13,109 nucleotides of DNA. Origin: Pseudomonas sp. UBA5782. Lineage in GTDB: Bacteria > Pseudomonadota > Gammaproteobacteria > Pseudomonadales > Pseudomonadaceae. Under the pieces are notes generated by a model that was given only the letters and a program-made list of their open reading frames with translations, searched no databases and was not told the origin of the DNA. Positions 5,958 to 13,109 of this stretch are shown here, in pieces (positions within the stretch are counted from its first letter, which is position 1; every line of letters starts with the position of its first letter). The stretch lies in contig DIEE01000063.1 of the NCBI GenBank assembly GCA_002418465.1, forward strand, positions 4,143 through 17,251, written 5' to 3'. The translations under genes and the position numbers were made by a program.

Positions 5958-8750
5958 GTGACGCGGCTCTGGATCGCCCTCGCCTTCATCTGCTGCCTGC
6001 TGCCCTGGTACTCCGGTACGGCGGCGGCACAGGCCGTGGAGAAGTCGACACCGGCCTTCGCCTCGGACTGGCAGATCCTGATCGACGACTCGGCGCAGCT
6101 CAAGCTCGAGGAAGTCATCGCCCAGCGCAGCCAGTTCAAGTCGCTGGGACGCGAGTCCTTCAGCATGCCGGCCGGCGAGCGCGCCATCTGGCTGCGCATC
6201 GAAACCCCCGCCCTGAGCGAAGTGCACTGGCTCTGGCTGTATGCGCCACGGGTCAAGTACCTGGACTTCTACCGCCTGCATGACGGCCAGCTGGAGCGCC
6301 ACGAACACACCGGCGAATCCATGCCGATGGCCGCCAGCACGCTGTCGTCGAACAGCTACCTGTTCGTCCTTCCGAACGACGACGGTGTACGCGAGACCTA
6401 CATCCGCATGACCTCCAGCCACCCGCTGATGGTCTGGCTGAAGACCCTCGACAGCAGCGGCGTGGTCAACCTGGAAAAGCCCGCCTACCTGTTCGGCACG
6501 CTGTTCGGCGCGCTCGGCCTGCTGATGCTCTACAACCTGTTCCGCCTGGCCAACAACCGCGGCATGGGCAATCTCTGGCTGAGCGGCTTCCATGCCCTGC
6601 TGCTGCTCAATGCGCTGGCCGAGTTCGGCGTGCTCGGCTACTGGCTGCCGGAAACCGGCAGCGGCTACAGCCTGGCGCTCTGCGCGGACATGGCGACGCT
6701 GGGCGCGGCCATCTGCCTGCTCGGCTTCATCCAGTCGTTCTTCCGCAACACCCGCGTCAGCGACGGCCTGAACTGGCTGCCGATGGCCGGCATCATCGTC
6801 ATCAGCGGCGTCGCCGCGGTAATCCTGCTGACCCGCGAGCTGTGGTACAGCGGGCTGATCAACCTGCTGATCCTGTTCGCCGCCGCCTGCGCACTGACCT
6901 CTGGCGCCTACCACTGGCGCCGCGGCTATCAGCCGGCGCGGCTGGTGGTGCTGGCCGCCGGGGCGTTCACCCTGGTGTTCCTGGCGCTGACGCCGATGCT
7001 CTTCGGCTTCGTGCAGATGAACCCCGGCTGGCTGGAAATCATCCTGTTCGGCAGCGCCGCGTTCTGCGGCCTGCTGCTCAGCCTGTCGCTGAGCGATCGC
7101 CAGCGCCAGCTGAGCGCCGACCGCCTGAGCGAGCACACCGCGCTGGCGGTGAGCAGCGCCGAGCTGCGTGCCAAGGCCGAGTTCCTGGCGAAGATCAGCC
7201 ACGAGATCCGCACGCCGATGAATGGCGTGCTGGGCATGACCGAGCTGCTGCTCGGCACGCCGCTGTCGGCCAAGCAGCGCGACTACGTGCAGACCATCCA
7301 CAGTGCCGGCAACGAGCTGCTCGGGCTGATCAACGAGATTCTCGACATCTCGCGTCTGGAGTCCGGGCAGATCGAACTGGACGACGTGCAGTTCGACCTC
7401 AACGCCCTGCTCGACGACTGCCTGGACATCTTCCGCGCCAAGGCCGAGCAGCAGCAGGTCGAGCTGATCAGCTTCATCCAGCCGCAGGTGCCGCGGGTCA
7501 TCAGCGGCGACCCCACGCGCCTGCGCCAGGCGCTGCTGAGCCTGCTGGACAACGCCTTCAAGCAGACCGACGAGGGCGAAATCCTCCTCGTCGTGGCGCT
7601 CGACACCAGCGCCGAGCAGCCGCGCCTGCGCATCGCCGTGCAGGACAGCGGCCGACCGCTGCAGCAGGAAGACCGCGACGCGCTGCTCAACGCCGAGCTG
7701 CACAGCCGCGACTTCCTCGCCGCGACCCGCGTCGGCGGTCGCCTCGGGCTGATCATCTCGCGCCAGCTGGTGCGCCTGATGCACGGCGAGTTCGGCATCC
7801 AGAGCGGCGGCCAGCAGGGCAACACGCTGTGGCTGACGCTGCCACTCGATGCCGAGCGCCTGGAGCAGCCGACCGCCGACCTGGAGAGCCCGCTGCTCGG
7901 CGCGCGTCTGCTGGTGGTCGACGACAACGACACCTGCCGCAAGGTGCTGGTACAGCAATGCACGGTGTGGGGCCTGCAGGTCGCCGCGGTGGCCTCGGGC
8001 AAGGAAGCGCTAGCGCTGCTGCGTACCAAGGCGCACCTGCGCGACTACTTCGACGTGGTCCTGCTCGACCAGGACATGCCCGGCATGACCGGCCTGCAGC
8101 TGGCGACCCGGATCAAGGAAGACCCCAGCCTCAACCATGACATCCTGCTGATCATGCTCACCGGCATCAGCAATGCGCCGAGCAAGATCATCGCGCGCAA
8201 TGCCGGGATCAAGCGCATCCTCGCCAAGCCGGTGGCCGGCTATGCGCTGAAGACCACCCTCGCCGACGAGCTGGCCCGGCGCGGCAAGAGCATCGCCGCG
8301 GATGCGCTGGACACCCCGGCGCTGGACGTACCGAGCGACTTCCGCATCCTCGTCGCCGAAGACAACAGCATTTCCACCAAGGTCATCCGCGGCATGCTGA
8401 ACAAGCTCAACCTGCAGCCGGACACCGCCAGCAACGGCGAGGAAGCCCTCAGCGCGATGAAAGCCCGGCAGTACGACCTGGTGCTGATGGACTGCGAGAT
8501 GCCGGTGCTCGACGGCTTCTCCGCCACCGAGCAGTTGCGCCAGTGGGAAAGCCGCGAGGGACGCCAGCGCACGCCGATCGTTGCCCTCACCGCGCACATC
8601 CTGGTCGAGCACAAGGAGCGCGCGCGCAAGGTCGGCATGGACGGCCACATGGCCAAGCCGGTGGAGCTGTCGCAGCTGCGCGAGATGATCCAGCAATGGG
8701 TCAGCGCCAAGCAGCAGAGCCGTGCCGAAGGCGGCGCGCTGATCCAGTAA
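5958..8750 (+). CDS. retS: Hybrid sensor histidine kinase RetS
   Basis: RetS is an inner-membrane sensor known in P. aeruginosa to bind GacS and block its signalling, lowering the RsmY and RsmZ small RNAs and favouring acute virulence over biofilm. The protein has 930 residues (942 in P. aeruginosa, from memory). It has a signal peptide (about 1-25) and a periplasmic 7TMR-DISMED2 domain (about 40-160). Seven membrane helices follow (about 175-378). The HisKA domain carries H415 in KISHEIRTPMN, and the ATPase domain spans about 515-640. Two receiver domains carry D704 (LLDQDMPGM) and D845 (LMDCEMPVLDG). These residues correspond in order and spacing to H424, D713 and D858, as I recall them for P. 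aeruginosa. The ATPase G1 box reads DSGRP (563-567), lacking the second glycine of DxGxG. The start is GTG with AAGGA at 5945-5949; longer upstream frames would cross the terminator. Confidence 0.93.
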   Translation: MTRLWIALAFICCLLPWYSGTAAAQAVEKSTPAFASDWQILIDDSAQLKLEEVIAQRSQFKSLGRESFSMPAGERAIWLRIETPALSEVHWLWLYAPRVKYLDFYRLHDGQLERHEHTGESMPMAASTLSSNSYLFVLPNDDGVRETYIRMTSSHPLMVWLKTLDSSGVVNLEKPAYLFGTLFGALGLLMLYNLFRLANNRGMGNLWLSGFHALLLLNALAEFGVLGYWLPETGSGYSLALCADMATLGAAICLLGFIQSFFRNTRVSDGLNWLPMAGIIVISGVAAVILLTRELWYSGLINLLILFAAACALTSGAYHWRRGYQPARLVVLAAGAFTLVFLALTPMLFGFVQMNPGWLEIILFGSAAFCGLLLSLSLSDRQRQLSADRLSEHTALAVSSAELRAKAEFLAKISHEIRTPMNGVLGMTELLLGTPLSAKQRDYVQTIHSAGNELLGLINEILDISRLESGQIELDDVQFDLNALLDDCLDIFRAKAEQQQVELISFIQPQVPRVISGDPTRLRQALLSLLDNAFKQTDEGEILLVVALDTSAEQPRLRIAVQDSGRPLQQEDRDALLNAELHSRDFLAATRVGGRLGLIISRQLVRLMHGEFGIQSGGQQGNTLWLTLPLDAERLEQPTADLESPLLGARLLVVDDNDTCRKVLVQQCTVWGLQVAAVASGKEALALLRTKAHLRDYFDVVLLDQDMPGMTGLQLATRIKEDPSLNHDILLIMLTGISNAPSKIIARNAGIKRILAKPVAGYALKTTLADELARRGKSIAADALDTPALDVPSDFRILVAEDNSISTKVIRGMLNKLNLQPDTASNGEEALSAMKARQYDLVLMDCEMPVLDGFSATEQLRQWESREGRQRTPIVALTAHILVEHKERARKVGMDGHMAKPVELSQLREMIQQWVSAKQQSRAEGGALIQ

Positions 8751-8809
8751 GGCGCAGCGCGCTCCACGTGGCGCAGCCGCCGCTTCTTCCTTCCTGCCGA
8801 GAACCCCGC

Positions 8810-9406
8810 ATGTCCGCCGCGCTGTTCAGTCTCTATCTCAAGTTGCTGGTGCTCTACAGCCCGTTCTTCGTGCTGTCCTGCTTCATCGGCATGACCCGCG
8901 GCTACACGCAGAAGGAGCGCAAGAAACTCGCCTGGCGCGTCGCCAGCGGAGTGTTCGTCGCGAGCATGCTGCTCTACCTGTTCGGCACGCACATCTTCGT
9001 GCTGTTCGGCATCACCATCGACGCCTTCCGCATCGGTGCCGGCAGCGTGCTGTTCATCTCGGCGCTGGGCATGGCCCAGGGCAAGTCCGTGGTGCAGAGC
9101 GACAACCTGCAGCAGGACGTCACCATAGTGCCGCTGACCATCCCGATCACCGTCGGCCCCGGCACCATCGGCGCGCTGCTGGTGATGGGCGCCAGCCAGC
9201 CGCACTGGAACGATAAGCTGCTGGCGGTGGGCGGGATTTTCCTCGCCAGCATCACCGTCGGCCTGGTGCTGTTCCTCTCCGGCCGCTTCGAGCGCCTGCT
9301 CGGCGAGCAGGGGCTGCAGATCGTCAGCCGACTGATGGGGCTGTTCGTCTGCGCCCTCGCCGCGCAGATCATCTTCACCGGGGTGAAGAACTATCTGTCG
9401 CTCTAA
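8810..9406 (+). CDS. MarC-family integral membrane protein
   Basis: The protein has 198 residues and is mostly hydrophobic. About six membrane segments can be drawn, near residues 7-28, 44-68, 74-90, 103-127, 137-157 and 171-192. It fits the MarC (UPF0056) family in length and in motifs such as IPITVGPGTIGALL (111-124). Family members were once linked to multiple antibiotic resistance, but that role was not upheld and the function is unknown. The start at ATG 8810 follows a weak ribosome site (GAG near 8799-8801). No terminator or promoter is visible in the 59 bp after retS, so the two are probably co-transcribed. A hairpin starts directly at its stop codon. Confidence 0.85.
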   Translation: MSAALFSLYLKLLVLYSPFFVLSCFIGMTRGYTQKERKKLAWRVASGVFVASMLLYLFGTHIFVLFGITIDAFRIGAGSVLFISALGMAQGKSVVQSDNLQQDVTIVPLTIPITVGPGTIGALLVMGASQPHWNDKLLAVGGIFLASITVGLVLFLSGRFERLLGEQGLQIVSRLMGLFVCALAAQIIFTGVKNYLSL

Positions 9407-9428
9407 ATTGGTGCGCAAAGCCACCAAT
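9407..9428. repeat. Inverted repeat at the marC stop, possible weak terminator
   Basis: ATTGGTG (9407-9413) and CACCAAT (9422-9428) are perfect complements. GC-AAA-GC inside extends the stem with one bulged C. The sequence GCGATTTTC follows, so there is only a short, delayed T-run. It may be a weak terminator for retS-marC or part of the regulatory region upstream of urtA. Confidence 0.45.
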
Positions 9429-9430
9429 GC

Positions 9431-9476
9431 GATTTTCACGGTCACCCGCACGCACCACGGCGGACCGCTGAAAATC
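9431..9476. promoter_or_regulatory. Palindrome upstream of the urtA promoter, candidate activator site
   Basis: GATTTTCACGGTC (9431-9443) pairs with GACCGCTGAAAATC (9463-9476) over 13 bp with one bulged base. The 19-nt interior contains GCACC (9452-9456), one half of the NtrC consensus TGCACC-N5-GGTGCA, with a poor second half. It lies about 85-130 bp before the predicted start of transcription, where NtrC-type activators usually bind. The palindrome is visible; the binding protein is inferred. Confidence 0.4.
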
Positions 9477-9514
9477 TGCTAGCGCCTTCCGGAGAAATCA
9501 GCCAAGCCGCTTCA

Positions 9515-9527
9515 AATCAAGGGTTTG
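9515..9527. promoter_or_regulatory. Candidate IHF-binding site
   Basis: AATCAAGGGTTTG is an exact match to the IHF consensus WATCAANNNNTTR. It lies 8 bp before the -24 box and downstream of the palindromes. That is the usual place for IHF to bend DNA so that an activator can contact sigma-54 polymerase. Confidence 0.55.
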
Positions 9528-9533
9528 CACGCC

Positions 9534-9550
9534 TTGGCACGGATGCTGCG
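9534..9550 (+). promoter_or_regulatory. Sigma-54 (RpoN) promoter of the urt operon
   Basis: TTGGCACGGATGCTGCG matches the consensus YTGGCACGrNNNTTGCW at all but two positions. The invariant GG (9536-9537) and GC (9548-9549) are exactly 10 bp apart. Transcription would begin near 9560, giving a leader of about 80 nt before urtA. Urea uptake operons are commonly under nitrogen control through NtrC and RpoN, which fits. Confidence 0.75.
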
Positions 9551-9643
9551 ATTGCTCCGTTGACGAATTGACGCAGGCGCAAGCCTTGGGCGTCGCTTCG
9601 CGAACAATGATGCGCATGGACCCAGCCAAGGAGCCGCACCCCA

Positions 9644-10912
9644 ATGAAACGCCGTCCCTTTCTGAAATCCACACTCGCTGCCAGTGCACTGATGCTCAGC
9701 GGGCTGTTTCCGTTCACCGCACACGCCGCCGACACCATCAAGGTCGGCATCCTGCATTCCCTTTCCGGCACCATGGCGATCTCCGAGACCTCGCTGAAAG
9801 ACATGGCGCTGATGACCATCGACGAGATCAACGCCAAGGGCGGCGTGCTCGGCAAGAAGCTCGAGCCGGTGGTCGTCGACCCCGCCTCCAACTGGCCGCT
9901 GTTCGCCGAGAAGGGCCGCCAGCTGCTGACCCAGGATAAAGTCGCCGTGACCTTCGGCTGCTGGACCTCGGTGTCGCGCAAATCGGTTCTGCCGGTCTAC
10001 GAAGAACTCAACGGGCTGCTGTTCTACCCCGTGCAATACGAAGGCGAAGAGATGTCGCCGAACGTGTTCTACACCGGTGCCGCGCCGAACCAGCAGGCGA
10101 TCCCGGCCGTCGAGTACCTGATGAGCGAGGACGGCGGCGCCGCCAAGCGCTTCTTCCTGCTCGGCACCGACTACGTCTACCCGCGCACCACCAACAAGAT
10201 CCTGCGCAGCTTCCTGCACAGCAAGGGCGTCGCCGACAAGGACATCGAAGAGGTCTACACCCCCTTCGGCCACAGCGATTACCAGACCATCGTCGCCAAC
10301 ATCAAGAAGTTCTCCGCCGGCGGCAAGACCGCGGTGGTCTCCACCGTCAACGGCGACTCCAACGTGCCGTTCTACAAGGAACTGGCCAACCAGGGCATCG
10401 AAGCCACCGACATCCCGGTGGTCGCCTTCTCGGTCGGCGAGGAAGAACTGCGCGGCATCGACACCAAGCCGCTGGTCGGCCAACTGGCCGCCTGGAACTA
10501 CTTCCAGTCCGTGGATAACCCGGTGAACGAGAAATTCGTCGCCGCCTGGAAGGCCTACGCCAAGGCCAAGAAGCTGCCGAACGCCGACACCGTGGTCACC
10601 AACGACCCGATGGAAGCCACCTACGTCGGCATCCATATGTGGGCGCAGGCGGTCGAGAAGGCCGGCACCACCGACGTCGACAAGGTGCGCGACGCCATGG
10701 CCGGGCAGACCTTCGCCGCGCCGGACGGCTACACCATCAAGATGGACGAGAAGAACCACCACCTGCACAAGCCGGTGATGATCGGCGAAGTCCAGGAAGA
10801 CGGTCAGTTCTCCGTGGTCTGGCAGACCGAAGGCCCGGTGCGCGCCGAGCCGTGGAGCCCCTTCATCGAAGGCAACGACAAGAAGCCTGACCACCCGATG
10901 AAGAGCAACTGA
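9644..10912 (+). CDS. urtA: Urea ABC transporter, substrate-binding protein
   Basis: UrtA is the periplasmic protein that captures urea and delivers it to the UrtBCDE importer. The protein has 422 residues. A signal peptide spans about 1-28, with likely cleavage AHA|AD. Its n-region KRRPFLK resembles a twin-arginine (Tat) motif. The mature part is a type I periplasmic binding fold of the branched-chain amino acid and amide family, starting DTIKVGILHSLSGTMAISE. Family stretches include EINAKGGVLGKKLEPVVVDPAS, FGCWTSVSRKSVLPV, YPVQYEGEE, LLGTDYVYPRT, VVSTVNGDSN and AAWNYFQSVD. AAGGAG at 9628-9633 is the ribosome site. The sigma-54 promoter upstream and urtB and urtC downstream support the assignment to urea rather than amino acids. 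The stop at 10910-10912 is followed by a strong hairpin. Confidence 0.95.
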   Translation: MKRRPFLKSTLAASALMLSGLFPFTAHAADTIKVGILHSLSGTMAISETSLKDMALMTIDEINAKGGVLGKKLEPVVVDPASNWPLFAEKGRQLLTQDKVAVTFGCWTSVSRKSVLPVYEELNGLLFYPVQYEGEEMSPNVFYTGAAPNQQAIPAVEYLMSEDGGAAKRFFLLGTDYVYPRTTNKILRSFLHSKGVADKDIEEVYTPFGHSDYQTIVANIKKFSAGGKTAVVSTVNGDSNVPFYKELANQGIEATDIPVVAFSVGEEELRGIDTKPLVGQLAAWNYFQSVDNPVNEKFVAAWKAYAKAKKLPNADTVVTNDPMEATYVGIHMWAQAVEKAGTTDVDKVRDAMAGQTFAAPDGYTIKMDEKNHHLHKPVMIGEVQEDGQFSVVWQTEGPVRAEPWSPFIEGNDKKPDHPMKSN

Positions 10913-10926
10913 TCCAGGCGCAACCT

Positions 10927-10973
10927 CTGTAGGAGCGAGCGTGCCCGCCGGCGACCCGTAGCGGTCGTCCGGC
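10927..10973. repeat. REP-like element with strong hairpin between urtA and urtB
   Basis: The sequence CTGTAGGAGCGAGC (10927-10940) matches the start of a repeat that I know as very common between Pseudomonas genes. Its usual partner half is degenerate here. Right after it, GCCGGCGACC (10947-10956) pairs with GGTCG-T-CCGGC (10963-10973) over 10 bp with one bulged T and a 6-nt loop. No T-run follows, so read-through into urtB is expected. Such hairpins can protect the mRNA of a binding protein from 3' decay. Confidence 0.6.
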
Positions 10974-11087
10974 AATCGCCGAGCTCATCGCGATACGCCC
11001 GTTCCCGCAGCGTCCGTGTTCATCCCCGACCGGTTCACGATTCCCGTGGGCCGGAGCGGGGCTGACCGTGCTCTGAAGGACACCGAT

Positions 11088-12659
11088 ATGCCCTCTGCCG
11101 TCCACCGCCTGATCCTGGCCTGCCTGCTTCTGCTTCCCGCAGCCGCACACGCCGGTGATGCCACCGATTTCGTCGCCGCCAATCCGTCCGAGCAGGCCAG
11201 CCTGCTGGAACGATGGGCCGCGCAACCCGATCCGGCGCGTCTGCCGCTGATCGAGGCGCTGCAGGATGGCCGCCTGGCCGCCGACAGCGCGAAAGTCCCG
11301 TTCATCGAGGAAAGCGGCGCCTTCAAGGCCGCCGAAGGCAACGCCGAGCCGGCCGAAGCGCCGCGCAAGCTGCGCCTGAACAACCGTCTGCGCGGCCTGG
11401 CGAACACCGCCCTGGCCAGCCACCAACTGCTCGCCGAAGATGCCGGCGTGCGCCTGGCTGCCGCCGCGCAACTGCAGAAGAGCGCGCGCCCGGAGCAGCT
11501 CGGCCTGCTCAACCAGCGCGTCGCCGCCGAACAGGACGAGGCCGTGCGCGATGCCCTGAGCCTGGCGCTGGCCAACCTGCAACTGGTCGACCCCGATCCC
11601 GCCGTGCGCCTGGCCGCGGTGCGCCTGCTCGGCGAAACCGGCCAGCCGCTGGCGCGCACGCGCCTGGAAGCGCTGCTCGATCCCGCCGTGGAACAGGACG
11701 CCGGCGTGCGCACCGCGGCGGAAACCAGCCTGGCGCAGGTCAAGCGCAAGCTGCTGATCGGCGAGCTGCTGGGCCAGGCGTTCTCCGGCATGAGCCTGGG
11801 CTCGATCCTGTTGCTCGCCGCCCTCGGCCTGGCGATCACCTTCGGCCTGCTCGGGGTGATCAACATGGCCCACGGCGAGATGCTGATGCTCGGCGCCTAC
11901 TCCACCTACATGGTCCAGCTGCTGTTCCAGCGCCTGGCGCCCGAGGCCCTGGCGTTCTACCCGCTGGCGGCGCTGCCGGTGGCGTTCTTCGTCACCGCGG
12001 CGATCGGCATGGCGCTGGAGCGCACGGTGATCCGCCATCTCTACGGCCGCCCGCTGGAAACCCTGCTGGCCACCTGGGGCATCAGCCTGATGCTGATCCA
12101 GTTGGTGCGCATCGTCTTCGGCGCGCAGAACGTCGAGGTCGCCAACCCCTACTGGCTGTCCGGCGGCATCCAGGTGCTGCCCAACCTGGTGCTGCCGTAC
12201 AACCGCATCGTGATCATCGGCTTCGCCCTGTTCGTGGTGCTGCTGACCTGGCTGCTGCTGAACAAGACGCGCCTGGGCCTGAACGTCCGCGCGGTGACGC
12301 AGAACCGCAACATGGCCGCCTGCTGCGGTGTCGCCACCGGCCGCGTGGACATGCTCGCCTTCGGCCTCGGCTCGGGCATCGCCGGGCTCGGCGGGGTGGC
12401 GCTGTCGCAGATCGGCAACGTCGGCCCGGACCTCGGTCAGAGCTACATCATCGACTCCTTCCTGGTGGTGGTGCTCGGCGGCGTCGGCCAGCTGGCCGGC
12501 AGCGTGCTGGCGGCGTTCGGCCTGGGCATCGCCAACAAGATCCTCGAACCGCAGATTGGCGCCGTGCTGGGCAAGATCCTGATCCTCGCGCTGATCATCC
12601 TGTTCATCCAGAAGCGTCCGCAGGGTCTCTTCGCGCTGAAAGGACGGGTGATCGATTGA
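11088..12659 (+). CDS. urtB: Urea ABC transporter, permease subunit UrtB
   Basis: UrtB is one of two membrane subunits of the urea importer. The protein has 523 residues and two parts. A signal-like segment (1-22) is followed by a soluble region to about 220. This contains at least four HEAT-like helices with the pattern VR-x-AA (near 121, 153, 173 and 207) and is probably periplasmic. The permease of the LivH family fills 228-523, with GLLGVINMAHGEMLMLGAY (253-271), ATWGISLMLIQLVRIVFG, and the end QKRPQGLFALKGRVID. The long form with this N-terminal region is typical of UrtB and separates it from LivH. ATG 11088 has GAAGGA at 11075-11080. An upstream in-frame ATG (11016) would add 24 residues before the signal segment and is less likely. 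It lies 175 bp after urtA. Confidence 0.94.
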   Translation: MPSAVHRLILACLLLLPAAAHAGDATDFVAANPSEQASLLERWAAQPDPARLPLIEALQDGRLAADSAKVPFIEESGAFKAAEGNAEPAEAPRKLRLNNRLRGLANTALASHQLLAEDAGVRLAAAAQLQKSARPEQLGLLNQRVAAEQDEAVRDALSLALANLQLVDPDPAVRLAAVRLLGETGQPLARTRLEALLDPAVEQDAGVRTAAETSLAQVKRKLLIGELLGQAFSGMSLGSILLLAALGLAITFGLLGVINMAHGEMLMLGAYSTYMVQLLFQRLAPEALAFYPLAALPVAFFVTAAIGMALERTVIRHLYGRPLETLLATWGISLMLIQLVRIVFGAQNVEVANPYWLSGGIQVLPNLVLPYNRIVIIGFALFVVLLTWLLLNKTRLGLNVRAVTQNRNMAACCGVATGRVDMLAFGLGSGIAGLGGVALSQIGNVGPDLGQSYIIDSFLVVVLGGVGQLAGSVLAAFGLGIANKILEPQIGAVLGKILILALIILFIQKRPQGLFALKGRVID

Positions 12660-12732
12660 GCCAGACGACCTTCGCCCCTGCCGGCAAGGCGGGTCCCGCT
12701 TCACCGACCCACCGGCTGCACCCGTTCGCCTC

Positions 12733-12765
12733 GATGGGCGTCGCTGCGCTCGTCCCGTCCTATGG
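12733..12765 (-). repeat. Degenerate intergenic repeat between urtB and urtC
   Basis: Read on the minus strand this gives CATAGGACGGGACGAGCGCA and ends in GCCCATC. It resembles a repeat I know from Pseudomonas intergenic regions, of the form GTAGGRTGGG...CCCATC. On the + strand GATGGG (12733-12738) and CCCGTC (12754-12759) form a 6-bp stem with one G-U pair. The rest of the 166-bp gap (12660-12825) holds no feature I can support apart from the urtC ribosome site. Confidence 0.45.
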
Positions 12766-12825
12766 AATCGAAAGCGCCGCTCACCCCGCCCTGCCCGTGA
12801 CCGCCATCCAACAAGGACATCGCCG

Positions 12826-13109
12826 ATGAACCAGCCGCTCGCGCTCACCGCCGCGCAGAAAGCCGGCCCGCGCCTGACCCTCGCCGCGCTCGGCGTGGTG
12901 CTGGCGATCCTCGTCGCCCTGCCGCTGCTCTCGCTGCTGCCGGCGGACAACCCGCTGCAGGTCTCCGCCTACACCCTGACCCTGGTCGGCAAGATCCTCT
13001 GCTACGCCATCGTCGCCCTGGCCCTGGACCTGGTCTGGGGCTACGCCGGGCTGCTCTCGCTCGGCCACGGGCTGTTCTTCGCCCTCGGCGGCTACGCCAT
13101 GGGCATGTA
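12826..13109 (+). CDS. urtC: Urea ABC transporter, permease subunit UrtC, 3' end outside the window
   Basis: UrtC is the second membrane subunit of the urea importer, related to LivM. Ninety-four residues are visible before the window ends. A hydrophobic segment at about 18-39 and a second at about 51-78 are membrane helices. The stretch GLLSLGHGLFFALGGYAMG (75-93) is the conserved start of the LivM/UrtC permease fold. ATG 12826 has AAGGA at 12813-12817, 8 nt upstream. It lies 166 bp after urtB, a wide gap for permease genes of one operon. The ATPase genes urtD and urtE should follow outside the window. Confidence 0.9.
   Translation, partial: MNQPLALTAAQKAGPRLTLAALGVVLAILVALPLLSLLPADNPLQVSAYTLTLVGKILCYAIVALALDLVWGYAGLLSLGHGLFFALGGYAMGM

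Noticed and set aside
5937..7958. Minus-strand open frame of 673 codons opposite retS
   Set aside because: It mirrors retS codon structure, is very rich in Gln, Ala and Val, and has no ribosome site or recognisable domain.
12656..12829. Small + strand frame starting at TTG, overlapping the urtB stop and ending in the urtC ATGA
   Set aside because: The double overlap and an AAAGGA at 12639-12644 are suggestive. But the start is a weak TTG, the 57-residue product has no recognisable feature, and half of it comes from the decayed repeat. Chance opening in high-G/C DNA is likelier.
10863..12950. Minus-strand open frame of 695 codons opposite urtB
   Set aside because: It spans three genes and two gaps on the other strand and is rich in Gln, Ala and Gly, as expected of a high-G/C shadow frame.
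1..13109. CRISPR arrays, tRNA or rRNA genes, insertion sequences, toxin-antitoxin or defence genes
   Set aside because: I looked on both strands and saw no regular direct repeats with spacers, no tRNA-like cloverleaf and no transposase or defence-type domains. The window is core chromosome.

Overview
The window is about 65% G+C and looks like a chromosomal segment of a Pseudomonas species. This rests on gene content and on gene order as I remember it from P. aeruginosa: DUF3426 protein, dusB, fis, purH, purD, retS, a MarC-family gene, then urtA, urtB and urtC. I could run no database search. All genes lie on the + strand. The species looks different from P. aeruginosa, because several gaps carry repeats I associate with other Pseudomonas groups.

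Layout. 1-1181: the 3' part of a membrane-anchored DUF3426 protein. 1182-1337: a promoter region with a strong match to the Fis-binding consensus. 1338-2668: dusB and fis, overlapping by ATGA and closed by an intrinsic terminator (2681-2709). 2740-4347: purH. 4348-4561: a gap holding two repeat-like elements. 4562-5854: purD, followed by a second intrinsic terminator (5871-5897). 5958-8750: retS, a hybrid sensor kinase, with marC 59 bp downstream (8810-9406). 9407-9643: a promoter region. 9644-13109: urtA, urtB and the start of urtC, the first genes of a urea ABC transporter operon that runs off the window.

How the genes work together. dusB-fis is the classical pair of a tRNA-modifying enzyme and a nucleoid protein. 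purH and purD supply purine nucleotides. RetS belongs to the GacS/Gac-Rsm network that controls the switch between acute and biofilm lifestyles. The urt operon imports urea as a nitrogen source. The region before urtA has the layout of a nitrogen-regulated sigma-54 promoter: a -24/-12 element with exact GG-N10-GC spacing, an exact IHF consensus match just upstream, and palindromes further upstream where an activator could bind.

Honest verdict. I see no undescribed multi-gene system; the genes are standard core genes. The points worth a second look are non-coding: the urtA promoter, the Fis site before dusB, and palindromic elements in three gaps inside likely operons (purH-purD, urtA-urtB, urtB-urtC). 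One of these, in the purH-purD gap, has arm mismatches that become G-U pairs in a minus-strand transcript.
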